Origin: SAR86 cluster bacterium SAR86B
GTDB lineage: Bacteria > Pseudomonadota > Gammaproteobacteria > Magnimaribacterales > D2472
Assembly: GCA_905182885.1 (NCBI GenBank)
Contig: CAJJCW010000001.1
Location: 62,001 to 126,000 of the forward strand
Direction of reading: 5' to 3'
DNA length: 64,000 nucleotides
Below the pieces are notes generated by a model. The model had not been told where the DNA came from. It did not search any database and saw only the letters and a program-made list of their open reading frames with translations. The position numbers and the translations under genes are program-made. Positions 55,003 to 64,000 of the stretch are shown here, one piece after another (position 1 is the stretch's first letter; each line of letters begins with the position of its first letter).

Positions 55003-57282
55003 TTACATTGATTGAGATTCTTCTTTTCTATCATAAACTTCGATTTTATCGCCAGGCTTGATGTCTTTGTAGTTTTTAATACCCATACCACATTCACTTC
55101 CATTCTTAACTTCATTAACATCTTCTTTAAATCTTCTTAATGAGTCTAGCTCACCTTCATGAATTACAATCTCGTCTCTTAAAACCCTAACTGGTTTATT
55201 TCTAAGTACAGTTCCTTCAATTACATTACAACCTGCTATTTGACCAAATTTAGGTGAGCTAAATACTTCTAGTACCTGAGCAGTACCAACAATCTCTTCT
55301 CTAACAATAGGATCTAATAATCCACTCATTCTAGCTTTAACATCATCTAATAGTTCATAGATAATACTGTGGTAATTAAGGGGTATTGATTCATCTTCTA
55401 TGATTTTCTTTGCTGCATTATCAGCCCTTACATTGAAGCCTATAATTATTGCGTCTACAGCTACTGCTAAATTCGCATCAGATTCTGAAATTCCACCAAC
55501 ACCGCTTGAAACAATTTTAACTTTTGCTAAATCGTTTCCTAGGTCGTGAAGAGAAGCTGTTATTGCTTCGCAAGTTCCACCTACATCTGTTTTTACAATA
55601 ATATTAAGTACTTTTTTAGTATTTTCTTTACCTAGTAATTCAAATAAATCACCAGCGGATTCATCTTTTTGTTTAAGTAATTTTCTTTCTTTTTCCTTGG
55701 TAATTCTATATTCAGCAATTTCTCTAGCTTGCTTATCGTTGTCTACAACCTGGAACTGGTCACCTGCATTGGGAACATTACTTAGCCCTAAAACTTCAAC
55801 AGCTGCTGATGGTCCTGCCTGTTTTATTTTTGAGCCATCACTATTAACAATACTTTTGATCTTGCCTACTGCATTTCCGGATGCAACCATATCACCGACT
55901 TTCAAGGTTCCATTTTGGATCAAGAAGGTAGCAACTGAACCTCTAAATTTATCTAACTCTGATTCGACAACAACACCTTGTGCTGGCCCATCATAATGAG
56001 CTTTTAATTCTAATAATTCAGCTTCAAGTGAAACACTTTCTAATAATTGATCTACTCCAGTGCCTTTTAATGCTGATACTGGAACCATTTGTGTTGTGCC
56101 ACCCCAATCTTCAGGAGCTAAATCTTTAGCAGCTAGATCGCCTTTAACCTTGTCTACGTCTGCGCCTTCAAGATCTATTTTGTTTATTGCTACTACTATC
56201 GATACTCCAGCAGCCTTGGCATGGTTAATTGCCTCTTCTGTTTGAGGTTTTATTCCATCGTTAGCTGCAACAACCAATATAACTATATCGGTCGTATTTG
56301 CACCCCTTGCTCTCATTGAAGAAAATGCAGCATGTCCTGGAGTATCTATAAAAGTTATCATACCTTTAGAGGTCTCTACCTCGTAAGCACCAATATGCTG
56401 AGTAATTCCTCCCGCCTCTCCGTCAACAACTTTTGTTTTTCTAATAAAGTCTAAAAGTGTGGTTTTACCATGATCTACATGGCCCATAACTGTAATAACA
56501 GGTGATCTTAGCCTTGCTTCATCTTTATAGGTAATAAGGTTTGCAAGGTCTTCTTCAAAATTCTCTTCTTTTAAAGGGATGGCATTATGACCGATCTCTT
56601 CCACTACAAGGATTGCGGTTTCTTGATCAATCATATCGTTTATTGTCGCAACAACACCGAGACTCATTAAATTTTTAACTACGATATTTCCCTTTAGGGA
56701 CATTAGCTTGGCAAGCTCGCCAACCTGAATGGTAGTAGGAACTTCAATATCTTTTTTAATAATCTCAGTAGGAGCTTCAAATTTATGTTCTGAGCTTTTA
56801 GGGAAAGATCCCTCTCTTCTTTTGTATGCGTTGACTGCACTTGAAAGTTGATCTTTAACATTTACTTTAACTGAAGATTTTACAACTTCAGGTTTTTTAA
56901 ACTTGTCTTTTCTTTTTTGTTCTTCTAGTTTTGTTTTAGCTATTTCTTTTAATTGGTCTTCTCTTATTTTTTGCTGCTCTTTGAGCTGTCCAGAAGCCGC
57001 GGCTCTCTTCGCCTCAATATCATCAGAGTATCTACTTGGTGCAGTGGCTTCAATGGGAGCCTTACCTTTTGAAGTAACTGTTACTCCAGATCCTGAAGTC
57101 ATAGGCTTAGGTGCTGGTGCTGGCTGCCCGCCTTTTAGGGATCTAAGTAAAGCCTGTTTATCGGAGGCTGTTATCTCATCAGTATTTTTAGAGTGGCTAA
57201 GCCCAGCAGTCTTCATGCGCTCTATAAGAGCTGCATCAGATATCTTTAGAGTTTTAGCAAAATCTTTAACAGTTAAAGTCAA
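55003..57282 (-). CDS. infB: Translation initiation factor IF-2
   Basis: GTPase that places initiator tRNA on the 30S subunit. The 759-residue protein has the short N-terminal IF2 domain, a charged linker (residues about 90-170), the G domain with GHVDHGKTTL (267-276), DTPGHAAFSSMRARGA and NKIDL, then domains II-IV ending ECGMGIKNYKDIKPGDKIEVYDRKEE. E. coli IF2-alpha has 890 residues; the difference lies in the variable linker. It follows nusA by 20 bases. Confidence 0.97.
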   Translation of the reverse strand: MTLTVKDFAKTLKISDAALIERMKTAGLSHSKNTDEITASDKQALLRSLKGGQPAPAPKPMTSGSGVTVTSKGKAPIEATAPSRYSDDIEAKRAAASGQLKEQQKIREDQLKEIAKTKLEEQKRKDKFKKPEVVKSSVKVNVKDQLSSAVNAYKRREGSFPKSSEHKFEAPTEIIKKDIEVPTTIQVGELAKLMSLKGNIVVKNLMSLGVVATINDMIDQETAILVVEEIGHNAIPLKEENFEEDLANLITYKDEARLRSPVITVMGHVDHGKTTLLDFIRKTKVVDGEAGGITQHIGAYEVETSKGMITFIDTPGHAAFSSMRARGANTTDIVILVVAANDGIKPQTEEAINHAKAAGVSIVVAINKIDLEGADVDKVKGDLAAKDLAPEDWGGTTQMVPVSALKGTGVDQLLESVSLEAELLELKAHYDGPAQGVVVESELDKFRGSVATFLIQNGTLKVGDMVASGNAVGKIKSIVNSDGSKIKQAGPSAAVEVLGLSNVPNAGDQFQVVDNDKQAREIAEYRITKEKERKLLKQKDESAGDLFELLGKENTKKVLNIIVKTDVGGTCEAITASLHDLGNDLAKVKIVSSGVGGISESDANLAVAVDAIIIGFNVRADNAAKKIIEDESIPLNYHSIIYELLDDVKARMSGLLDPIVREEIVGTAQVLEVFSSPKFGQIAGCNVIEGTVLRNKPVRVLRDEIVIHEGELDSLRRFKEDVNEVKNGSECGMGIKNYKDIKPGDKIEVYDRKEESQSM

Positions 57283-57302
57283 AATATATATCCTTTTTTA
57301 GA

Positions 57303-58769
57303 TTAATTAAACCAGTGCTCTCGCGCTTTCATTATCATTTTTGATGCATCATCTGAAGAAATTTCAATAATTTCTTGAAGCTCATCAACTGCTAGCTCTG
57401 CTAAGTCATCTTTATTTTTAATGCCTTTGTTCGCAAGCTTTTGCACATCCACATCTTCAAGATTAAGGTCTGTTAATGACTCAACATTTCCTTCCTCTTC
57501 AGTGATTGCTCCCATTGCTTCCATAAGAGCAGCATCCTCTGCAGAGCTTTTAATTCTTTGAATTTCTTCTTCGCTATCAACAAAATCTTTAAATATTGAA
57601 TCTTCGGAATAAGCGATATCATCAAATGAAGATAAGCCAAGAGCAATAATTTTTTCTGCAATTTCGTCAGAAACAGACAGGCTGCTAGTAAGATTAGCAA
57701 GAAACTCTGTTTCTTCAACTTTAACCTTTGCTTCTGCCTCTTCGCTACTAACAATATTTAATTCCCAACCTACTAATCTAGACGCTAATCTGATATTTTG
57801 ACCTCTTGAGCCAATAGCTAATGCTAGATTTTCTTGATTAACTGCTATATCCATAGATCTTGAGCTTTCATCCATAACAATTGACTCAACCTTGGCTGGT
57901 ACAAGCGCATTAATTACAAGCTGTGCTGGGTTGTCATCGTAAATGATGATATCTATTCTTTCATTACCAAGTTCAGAGGATACTGCTTGAACTCGGGAGC
58001 CTCTCATACCCACACATGCTCCAACTGGATCTATTCTACCGTCATTTGTTTTTACAGCAATTTTTGATCTTGAGCCCGCATCTCTTGCGATGCCTCTAAT
58101 TTCAATAATATCTTCGCTTATTTCTGGAACCTCTATAGCAAATAACTCAGTAACCATTTCAGGGCATGATCTATTTAACATTAATTGAGCACCCCTACCT
58201 TCTACCTCTTGAATTTGCAATATAGCTCTTATGCGATCATTAATTTTATAAATTTCACCTGGCATCAACTTATCTCTTGGAAGAATGGCCTCTGCGTCAT
58301 GTGATATGTCTACGATTATATTGTCTCTTGTTACTCTTTTTACAGTTCCATTAACCAATTGATTGTTTTGACTTTTAAATTGTGAAACTACCTTCTCTCT
58401 TTCAGCCTCTCTAACCTTCTGAAGCATGACCTGTCTTGCTGCTTGAGTTTCAATTCTTCCAAATGGAACATTTTCTTGTTGTTTCGTATGTATTTCGCCC
58501 AAATCAAGATCGGCATTATCTTTTGATATATGAGTTTCTAAATGGAACTCTTCATCAGCTTCATCAAATACAAGCCAATTCCTGTGAGTAGAGTATTCAC
58601 CCGTATCTCTATCAATTTTAACAAATAGCTCAGCATCTTCATGAAAATGTCTTTGAGATGCAGAGGCAATAGCCTCCTCTATAGCTGCAAAAATTAAATT
58701 TTTGTCGAGCCCTTTCTCATTAGAGACCGAGTCAACAACTGCTAATATTTCATTACTTTCCATAATCAT
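57303..58769 (-). CDS. nusA: Transcription termination/antitermination factor NusA
   Basis: RNA polymerase-binding factor for pausing, termination and antitermination. The 488-residue product starts at 58769 or, more likely, the second Met at 58763 (MESNEILAVVDSVSNEKGL). It shows the N-terminal polymerase-binding domain, the S1 domain (VNGTVKRVTRDNIIVDISHDAEAILPRDKLMPGE), two KH domains (KIAVKTNDGRIDPVGACVGMRGSRVQAVSSELGNERIDI, then LAIGSRGQNIRLASRLVGWELNI) and both acidic C-terminal repeats. It overlaps rimP by up to 17 bases. Confidence 0.97.
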   Translation of the reverse strand: MIMESNEILAVVDSVSNEKGLDKNLIFAAIEEAIASASQRHFHEDAELFVKIDRDTGEYSTHRNWLVFDEADEEFHLETHISKDNADLDLGEIHTKQQENVPFGRIETQAARQVMLQKVREAEREKVVSQFKSQNNQLVNGTVKRVTRDNIIVDISHDAEAILPRDKLMPGEIYKINDRIRAILQIQEVEGRGAQLMLNRSCPEMVTELFAIEVPEISEDIIEIRGIARDAGSRSKIAVKTNDGRIDPVGACVGMRGSRVQAVSSELGNERIDIIIYDDNPAQLVINALVPAKVESIVMDESSRSMDIAVNQENLALAIGSRGQNIRLASRLVGWELNIVSSEEAEAKVKVEETEFLANLTSSLSVSDEIAEKIIALGLSSFDDIAYSEDSIFKDFVDSEEEIQRIKSSAEDAALMEAMGAITEEEGNVESLTDLNLEDVDVQKLANKGIKNKDDLAELAVDELQEIIEISSDDASKMIMKAREHWFN

Positions 58770-59235
58770 TTTCCTTCATTAATTTTTCAAAATTCGGATC
58801 TAGGCGACAAATATCCATGTCATTAAAATCTAATTTATACTCGAGTTTAGCTGTCTCAATGATAAAAAAATCTTCATTACATTCAGCTAACCTGCCCTCA
58901 ATATTCTTAATTCCCTCTAACGGCTCTCGAAGTTTTATTTTTAAATCTTCACCAATATACTCCAAGAGCTGATTCTGATTAAAAAACCTTCTACTTATTC
59001 CAGGAGTTGAAACCTCAAGAACATAATCCTCACCAAGTGATGAATCTAACTCTATCTCATAATTTAAATCTTTAGAGATATTCTCACAATCATCAATATT
59101 TCCACCTGTATCAGAGTCAATATAGATTCTTAAAGTTGGTCTTTTTTTACCTCTTAAAATTTCTATACCCCATAAAAAGCACTCATGCCTTTTAATTACA
59201 GGTTCAACAATATTTTCAATTTCTTCTTTTACCAT
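58753..59235 (-). CDS. rimP: Ribosome maturation factor RimP
   Basis: Needed for 30S subunit maturation. I take the ATG at 59235 (MVKEEIENIVEPVIKRHECFLWGIEILRGKKRPTLRIYIDSD, 160 residues), which matches RimP starts; a TTG 12 bases upstream is in the terminator-like T run. YVLEVSTPGISRRFFNQNQL is the family signature. No Shine-Dalgarno is seen before the ATG. First protein gene of the metY-rimP-nusA-infB operon. Confidence 0.94.
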   Translation of the reverse strand: MVKEEIENIVEPVIKRHECFLWGIEILRGKKRPTLRIYIDSDTGGNIDDCENISKDLNYEIELDSSLGEDYVLEVSTPGISRRFFNQNQLLEYIGEDLKIKLREPLEGIKNIEGRLAECNEDFFIIETAKLEYKLDFNDMDICRLDPNFEKLMKENDYGK

Positions 59236-59245
59236 TTTTTTACAC

Positions 59246-59265
59246 AAAAAAAGGGCTAATGCCCC
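59246..59265 (-). terminator. Terminator-like attenuator between metY and rimP
   Basis: Minus strand: GGGGC-ATTA-GCCC followed by TTTTTTT, a four- to five-base-pair GC stem with a U run (59252-59246), placed 22 bases after the initiator tRNA and ending 11 bases before the rimP ATG. It could end the tRNA transcript while some polymerase reads on into rimP-nusA-infB, as between metY and rimP in E. coli. The stem is short. Confidence 0.55.
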
Positions 59266-59287
59266 ACAAAAAAAATATATGTAACTG

Positions 59288-59364
<77 letters not shown>

Positions 59365-59375
59365 ACGCAGGCTGA

Positions 59376-59405
59376 AGTGTAATGAAAAGATGTATGTTTG
59401 GTCAA
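59376..59405 (-). promoter_or_regulatory. Promoter of the metY-nusA-infB operon
   Basis: Minus strand TTGACC (59405-59400), an 18-base spacer and TACACT (59381-59376); the tRNA starts 11 bases after the -10 box. It lies in the 95-base gap with the divergent tRNA-Leu. Confidence 0.65.
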
Positions 59406-59440
59406 GTATATTATTTTTATAATTTCAAATAATTACTTGC

Positions 59441-59446
59441 TATAAT
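59441..59446 (+). promoter_or_regulatory. -10 box of tRNA-Leu promoter
   Basis: Perfect TATAAT 13 bases before the tRNA-Leu 5' end. The -35 region is AT-rich without a clear hexamer. Confidence 0.5.
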
Positions 59447-59459
59447 CTTGCAACTTTTA

Positions 59460-59546
59460 GCCGAAGTGGTGGAATTGGTAGACACGCTAGCTTGAGGGGT
59501 TAGTGAGCGAAAGCTCGTGCGGGTTCGAGTCCCGCTTTCGGCACCA
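59460..59546 (+). tRNA. tRNA-Leu (GAG)
   Basis: Class II tRNA with long variable arm (GTGAGCGAAAGCTCGTGC region). Acceptor GCCGAAG pairs with TTTCGGC (one G-U), D-arm TGGTGGAATTGGTAGACACG, anticodon loop TTGAGGG with anticodon GAG, T-arm GGGTTCGAGTCCC, discriminator A and encoded CCA to 59546. It converges with secG, 15 bases away. Confidence 0.97.
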
Positions 59547-59561
59547 GTATGTATTTCTTGA

Positions 59562-59873
59562 TTATTCTACCGGAATATCATTTGAAGATGACTCAATAAC
59601 AGCCTCTTCAATTAACTGTGTATCAAATACTGTTGCAGTATTTTGAGTTTTATACATGTAAGCAAGAGCTAGTGATAAAACCAACCATGTTGCTACCAAT
59701 GCATATGTAAGTTTTCCAAGAAAGTCTGACGGGCCTAATGCTCCAAACATTGAATTTGAAGATCCGCCCCCAAATGCTGAACCTAAATCTGAACCTTTGC
59801 CTTGCTGTAAAAGAACTAAAGCAATAATTGCAATTGCCAAAACTATACATATTATTTTTATAAAAATTATCAT
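59562..59873 (-). CDS. secG: Protein translocase subunit SecG
   Basis: Small inner-membrane subunit of the SecYEG channel. The 103-residue protein has two hydrophobic helices (about 1-20 and 50-72) around the signature LLQQGKGSDLGSAFGGGSSNSMFGALGPSDFLGKLTYALVATW. The last part is a polar, Ser/Glu-rich tail. It overlaps tpiA by four bases; tpiA-secG is the Pseudomonas-type order. Confidence 0.96.
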   Translation of the reverse strand: MIIFIKIICIVLAIAIIALVLLQQGKGSDLGSAFGGGSSNSMFGALGPSDFLGKLTYALVATWLVLSLALAYMYKTQNTATVFDTQLIEEAVIESSSNDIPVE

Positions 59874-60613
59874 TGTGTGATTAGCCTACTATATATATTT
59901 ACTATTTTTAAAAACTCTTTAGCATCCAAAGATGCTCCTCCTATCAATCCGCCATCTATATTTTTTTCAGTGAAAAAATCTTCAGAATTGCTTTCATGAA
60001 TACTCCCACCGTATAAAACCGATGGTACGACATCATCCAAGGATTGAGATTGTACAACATCTTTTATAAATTCGTGAATTACATTGATATCATTTGGTTT
60101 GGGCGTATTCCCTGTGCCGATTGCCCATACTGGCTCATAAGCAACTGTAAAACCTTCTTTGATAGTTATATTTGATATGGCCTCTTCTATCTGAGATTTA
60201 AGAATATCCATTGTGTTTCCTTGTTCATTCTCCTCAAGAGTCTCTCCTATGCAGAGAATAGGTTGAAGATTTGCTTGATAAGCAGATTCTATCTTTTGTT
60301 TTAAAAGTACATTTTTTTCTTTGAAGAGAATTCTTCTTTCAGAATGACCTATAAGTGTAAAATCACAACCAGTATCTGCAGCCATCTCTCCACAAATAGA
60401 GCCTGTTCTTGGGCCTCCCTCTGCATCTATATCTTGAATGCCTATCTTTACATCAGATGATTCTAATAACTTTTTTATCTGGCCAATATGTAATGCAGAC
60501 GGGGCAATGCCTATATTAGAGATAATTTCTTTAGGGCAATTCTCAATAAAAAATTTACACCATTTTTGGTTAGACAGTAGACTTCCATTGGCTTTCCAAT
60601 TAGCGATGATCAT
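59870..60613 (-). CDS. tpiA: Triose-phosphate isomerase
   Basis: Interconverts dihydroxyacetone phosphate and glyceraldehyde-3-phosphate. The 247-residue TIM barrel keeps Lys7 (IIANWKANGS), catalytic His90 (LIGHSERR), catalytic Glu160 (VAYEPVWAIGTG) and the phosphate loop YGGSIHESN and GGLIGGASLD. One base separates it from glmM. Confidence 0.98.
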   Translation of the reverse strand: MIIANWKANGSLLSNQKWCKFFIENCPKEIISNIGIAPSALHIGQIKKLLESSDVKIGIQDIDAEGGPRTGSICGEMAADTGCDFTLIGHSERRILFKEKNVLLKQKIESAYQANLQPILCIGETLEENEQGNTMDILKSQIEEAISNITIKEGFTVAYEPVWAIGTGNTPKPNDINVIHEFIKDVVQSQSLDDVVPSVLYGGSIHESNSEDFFTEKNIDGGLIGGASLDAKEFLKIVNIYSRLITQ

Positions 60614-60614
60614 T

Positions 60615-61937
60615 TTATGACTTTGAAGTAATAATATTAATTAGGTCGTTTGCAAACTTCGTTGCAACACTCTCCTCTGGAGCTTCGATCATTACTCTTA
60701 TTTTACTTTCTGTTCCAGACGCTCTTACCAAAACTCTGCCAACAGTAATATCAGACTCGATCTCTTTGATCCTAACTTTAAGATCCTTGTCATTAGCTAT
60801 ATCTTTATTTTTGACTGCAACGGCTAAGTTAACCTGAGGCATCTTTTTATAATTAGCTAAAACTTCGGATGGATTTTTTTCGAGTATTAATAGCGAGGAG
60901 ATAACCTTTAAGGCTGCGATTGTTCCATCTCCAGTACTGACTAAATCTTTGCATATAATATGACCTGAGGTTTCGCCTCCAAGAAGCCAACCTTTCTTAG
61001 TTAGCATTTTACTAACGTATTTGTCGCCAACGTCTGCTCTTTTAAAATCGTAGCCTAGTTTTTTAATTCCATCTTCTAGTCCTAAATTACTCATGTGAGT
61101 TCCAACAACCCCAGACCAAGGACCCACTCTATTGGGATTAGAAAAAGCTAGGATATACAAAAGATCATCGCCATCAAGAATATTTCCTTCTTTATCTACT
61201 ATTATTACCCTATCGCCATCTCCATCTAGAGCAACTCCAAAGTCAGCTCTTTGTTTGACAACCTCGTCTCTGACAAGTTCTGGATACGTGGAGCCGCACT
61301 GAGCATTTATATTAAAGCCATCTGGTGTAACGCCAATAGGTATGATCTCAGCTCCAAGTTCCTCAAAAACCTCTGGACTAACTTTGTAACAAGCTCCATT
61401 AGCACAATCAAGTACGATTCTTAAAGAGGAAAAAGATACTGTCGAAGGAACGGTAGATTTGCAGAACTCAACATATCTAGCTCCAGATTCATCAAACCTT
61501 CTGGCCTTACCTAGCTCTTCGGTTTTTACTGGCTTTAGCTCTGTTTCTAAAAGTTTCTCAATCTTGTTCTCTAATTCTTTTGAGAGCTTCTCGCCATCTG
61601 CATTAAAAATTTTAATCCCATTATCAAGAAAATCATTATGAGAAGCGCTGAGCACAACTCCAAAGCTATTTCTTAATGATTTTGTAAGGTATGCAACTCC
61701 AGGAGTTGGGAGCGGCCCTAAAAGCCTTACATTTACTCCGGAGGCTATAAAGCCTGCTTGGAGAGCAGATTCAAGCATGTAACCAGAAACACGGGTATCC
61801 TTTCCAATCATCACAGTATCCCAACCAAGCTCTTTCATGACGATGCCTGTAGCATGTGCAATCCTCAAGCAAGCCTCAGGAGTTATTAGTGTTTCTACCG
61901 GACCCCTTATTCCATCTGTGCCAAATTTAAGATTCAT
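60615..61937 (-). CDS. glmM: Phosphoglucosamine mutase GlmM
   Basis: Converts glucosamine-6-phosphate to glucosamine-1-phosphate, leading to UDP-GlcNAc. The 440-residue protein starts LKFGTDGIRG, has the phosphorylated Ser99 in LSASHND, the Mg-binding ALDGDGDRVI, GGETSGHIIC and the C-terminal phosphate-binding VRASGTESKIRVM. folP, which usually precedes glmM after ftsH, is missing; only nine bases lie between ftsH and glmM. Confidence 0.98.
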   Translation of the reverse strand: MNLKFGTDGIRGPVETLITPEACLRIAHATGIVMKELGWDTVMIGKDTRVSGYMLESALQAGFIASGVNVRLLGPLPTPGVAYLTKSLRNSFGVVLSASHNDFLDNGIKIFNADGEKLSKELENKIEKLLETELKPVKTEELGKARRFDESGARYVEFCKSTVPSTVSFSSLRIVLDCANGACYKVSPEVFEELGAEIIPIGVTPDGFNINAQCGSTYPELVRDEVVKQRADFGVALDGDGDRVIIVDKEGNILDGDDLLYILAFSNPNRVGPWSGVVGTHMSNLGLEDGIKKLGYDFKRADVGDKYVSKMLTKKGWLLGGETSGHIICKDLVSTGDGTIAALKVISSLLILEKNPSEVLANYKKMPQVNLAVAVKNKDIANDKDLKVRIKEIESDITVGRVLVRASGTESKIRVMIEAPEESVATKFANDLINIITSKS

Positions 61938-61946
61938 AATAAGGAA

Positions 61947-63857
61947 TTATAACTCTTCTGCCGGACCTTTTATTGAAGATTTTGTATCTGTATTAGATGG
62001 TGGAATATTGTCTTCTGACCATCCCTTTGGCTCTCTTGGCTCTGCCCCTGCCATAATGTCATCTATTTGAGGCGCATCAATTGTTTCATATTTTAATAAT
62101 GCATCTGCCATAGTATTTAATTTATCTAAGTTTGTTTTTAATAGGTTTTCAGCTCTTACGTAGCTCTTATCAATAATCGACTTAATTTCTGAATCAATCA
62201 TTTTTGATGTCTCCTCACTTCTAAATTGAGCAGGAGCTGATGCAGACCTTCCAATAAAAGGACTGCCTTCATCTTCACCGTACTTAATAGTTCCAAGCTT
62301 CTCAGAAAGACCCCATTTAGTAACCATATTTGTAGCTATAGATGTAGCAACCTCGATATCATTAGAGGCTCCAGTAGTAATGCCTTGATCACCATTAATT
62401 ATGCTTTCAGCAATTCTTCCACCGAATAGTGTTGCGATTCTTCCAAGTAAGTATTCCTTACTTTGCATATAAGTGTCTTCTTCGGGCAAGAACATTGTTA
62501 CTCCTAAGGCTCTTCCTCTAGGAATAATAGTAACCTTATATACAGGATCATGAGTTGGGCATAACCTTCCAACTATTGCATGTCCCGCTTCATGATATGC
62601 AGTAATTCTTTTTTGCTCTTCACTAAGAATCATTGATTTTCTTTCGGCGCCCATCATAATTTTATCTTTAGCAAGATCAAGATGCGACTGATCAATTTTT
62701 TTATCTGAGTATCTTGCAGCAAAAAGGGCTGCCTCATTGATCAAATTAGCAAGATCAGCTCCAGAAAAACCTGGAGTTCCTCTTGCGAGAATCAATGGAT
62801 CTACATTAGAATCTAATGGTACTTTTCTCATATGAACTTTTAGAATTGCTTCCCTTCCTCTTATATCAGGTAAATCAACAACTACCTGTCTATCAAATCT
62901 TCCAGGTCTTAAAAGAGCTGGATCTAAAACATCAGGCCTATTTGTTGCAGCAACAACGATAACCCCATCATTGCCCTCAAAGCCATCCATTTCTACTAAA
63001 AGCTGATTTAGGGTCTGCTCTCTTTCATCATGACCGCCTCCCATACCAGTTCCTCTATGTCTTCCAACTGCATCAATTTCGTCAATAAAAATAATACATG
63101 GTGATTGTTTTTTAGCTTGTTCAAACATATCTCTAACTCTTGAAGCGCCAACTCCAACAAACATTTCAACAAAGTCCGATCCAGAAATACTAAAAAATGG
63201 AACTTTAGCCTCGCCAGCAATAGCTCTTGCAAGTAAAGTTTTTCCGGTCCCAGGAGGCCCAACCATTAAAACTCCTCTAGGAATCCTCCCACCAAGCTTT
63301 TGAAATTTTGTAGGGTCTCTTAAGAAATCGACTAATTCTTGAACATCTTGCTTGGCCTCTTCACAACCAGCAACATCTTTAAAAGTTGTTTTAACCTGTC
63401 CGCCTTCCATAAGCTTTGCTTTGCTTTTTCCAAATGACATTGGGCCGCCTTTACCTGACATACCGCCTTGCATTTGCCTCATAAAAAAGAAAAATATTCC
63501 TAGCAACAAGATTATAGGAAAAGCTCCAACTAAGAGTTGCGATAGTATTGAAGGTTGTTCAATTTTCTCATACTCTGCAACAACTCCATTATCCTGAATG
63601 GCCTTATCCAAAACGTCATCTTTCTTGAATATTGGGTGGGTAGTTTCAAATTTAGATCCATCCATTCGATCTCCAATAATCGTCATTTGATCGCCTTTGT
63701 ATATAATTTTTTCAACGCCTCCTGAAAGGACTTCCTTTTTAAACTCACTATAACTAACTTGCTCTCTAGCAGTTGAATTTTCAACATTGTTAAAAACGAA
63801 CATTAATAAAGAGCCAAGGACGACCCAGACTAAAAGATTTCTAAAAATACTATTCAT
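61947..63857 (-). CDS. ftsH: ATP-dependent zinc metalloprotease FtsH
   Basis: Membrane-bound AAA+ protease that degrades LpxC, sigma-32 and damaged membrane proteins. The 636-residue protein has membrane helices at about 7-23 and 105-126, Walker A GPPGTGKT (200-207), Walker [10 protein letters not shown], the second region of homology [17 protein letters not shown] and the zinc motif HEAGH (422-426). Its ATG overlaps the rlmE stop by one base (TAATG). Confidence 0.98.
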   Translation of the reverse strand: MNSIFRNLLVWVVLGSLLMFVFNNVENSTAREQVSYSEFKKEVLSGGVEKIIYKGDQMTIIGDRMDGSKFETTHPIFKKDDVLDKAIQDNGVVAEYEKIEQPSILSQLLVGAFPIILLLGIFFFFMRQMQGGMSGKGGPMSFGKSKAKLMEGGQVKTTFKDVAGCEEAKQDVQELVDFLRDPTKFQKLGGRIPRGVLMVGPPGTGKTLLARAIAGEAKVPFFSISGSDFVEMFVGVGASRVRDMFEQAKKQSPCIIFIDEIDAVGRHRGTGMGGGHDEREQTLNQLLVEMDGFEGNDGVIVVAATNRPDVLDPALLRPGRFDRQVVVDLPDIRGREAILKVHMRKVPLDSNVDPLILARGTPGFSGADLANLINEAALFAARYSDKKIDQSHLDLAKDKIMMGAERKSMILSEEQKRITAYHEAGHAIVGRLCPTHDPVYKVTIIPRGRALGVTMFLPEEDTYMQSKEYLLGRIATLFGGRIAESIINGDQGITTGASNDIEVATSIATNMVTKWGLSEKLGTIKYGEDEGSPFIGRSASAPAQFRSEETSKMIDSEIKSIIDKSYVRAENLLKTNLDKLNTMADALLKYETIDAPQIDDIMAGAEPREPKGWSEDNIPPSNTDTKSSIKGPAEEL

Positions 63858-64000
63858 TACTTATAAGCTCCATATAAATATATTTCACCAGATTGCTTTT
63901 TTGAAGCAGCTGGTTTAAAAGTTTGAACTATCTTGAAGGAAAGTTCCATTTTTTTTCGAAGATTTTTTAACATACTGTTTTGAAAAGTCTTCATTATAAA
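63857..64000 (-). CDS. rlmE: 23S rRNA (uridine2552-2'-O)-methyltransferase RlmE (partial, C-terminal end)
   Basis: Methylates U2552 of 23S rRNA. Only the last 47 codons are inside the window: [23 protein letters not shown], then [17 protein letters not shown] and a stop. This matches the RlmE C-terminus (helix, then KP..SR..S.E.Y). rlmE-ftsH is the conserved order, which supports the call for so short a piece. Confidence 0.88.
   Translation of the reverse strand, partial: FIMKTFQNSMLKNLRKKMELSFKIVQTFKPAASKKQSGEIYLYGAYK

Overview
The window is a continuous stretch of housekeeping chromosome from an AT-rich (about one third G+C by eye), strongly streamlined Gammaproteobacterium. Gene content supports this placement: a cytochrome bc1 operon, mraZ-led division cluster, hemA-prfA-prmC, lolB-ispE-tRNA-Gln-prs-rplY-pth-ychF, and metY-rimP-nusA-infB-rbfA-truB-rpsO-pnp. 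Short proteins, one-base overlaps and near-absent intergenic DNA suggest a free-living marine lineage of the SAR86 kind; that assignment is inference. I see no insertion sequences, phage genes, CRISPR arrays or rRNA.

Layout. 1-13.7 kb (minus strand): division and cell-wall cluster, transcribed mraZ-ftsZ-rsmH-ftsL-ftsI-murE-murF-mraY-murD-ftsW-murG-murC-ddl, with ftsZ displaced to second place. 13.7-14.9 kb: rnpB and rsmI. 14.9-20.2 kb: lpoA, sspA, petABC, rpsI, rplM. 20.3-27.9 kb: zapE, a DegS-type protease, murA-ibaG-mlaC, then kdsD-lptA-lptB-rpoN. 27.9-34.0 kb: mgtE, a short YhdP-like protein, mreDCB. 34.0-41.5 kb: gatCAB, a MaoC hydratase and acyl-CoA ligase, a nitroreductase, selO. 41.5-50.4 kb: a GH84-like glycosidase, prmC-prfA-hemA, lolB-ispE, tRNA-Gln, prs-rplY-pth-ychF. 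50.4-51.1 kb: tRNA-Met and two small two-helix membrane proteins that look like paralogues. 51.2-59.4 kb (minus strand): the metY-nusA-infB-pnp operon. 59.4-64 kb: tRNA-Leu, then secG, tpiA, glmM, ftsH, rlmE. No stretch over 300 bases lacks a gene.

The gene order is a compressed form of the order in Pseudomonas, where the same blocks occur in the same sequence but with many genes between them; here kdsC, lptC, most mla genes, folP, hpf, ptsN and others are missing from their usual places.

Most important caveat: five conserved genes (rpsI, kdsD, hemA, pnp, truB) are broken by eight single-base shifts. All eight are one extra base and none is a missing base. Removing the extra bases restores full-length proteins of the expected size. 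Insertion-type sequencing error is the leading explanation because the sites share no slippery motif, but the uniform sign deserves a check against reads. Other points of interest are a MurD that has lost about 65 residues and a P-loop glycine, an FtsI with SSQ in place of SxN, a 10-base-phased MraZ operator over a near-leaderless promoter, and the paired small membrane proteins.
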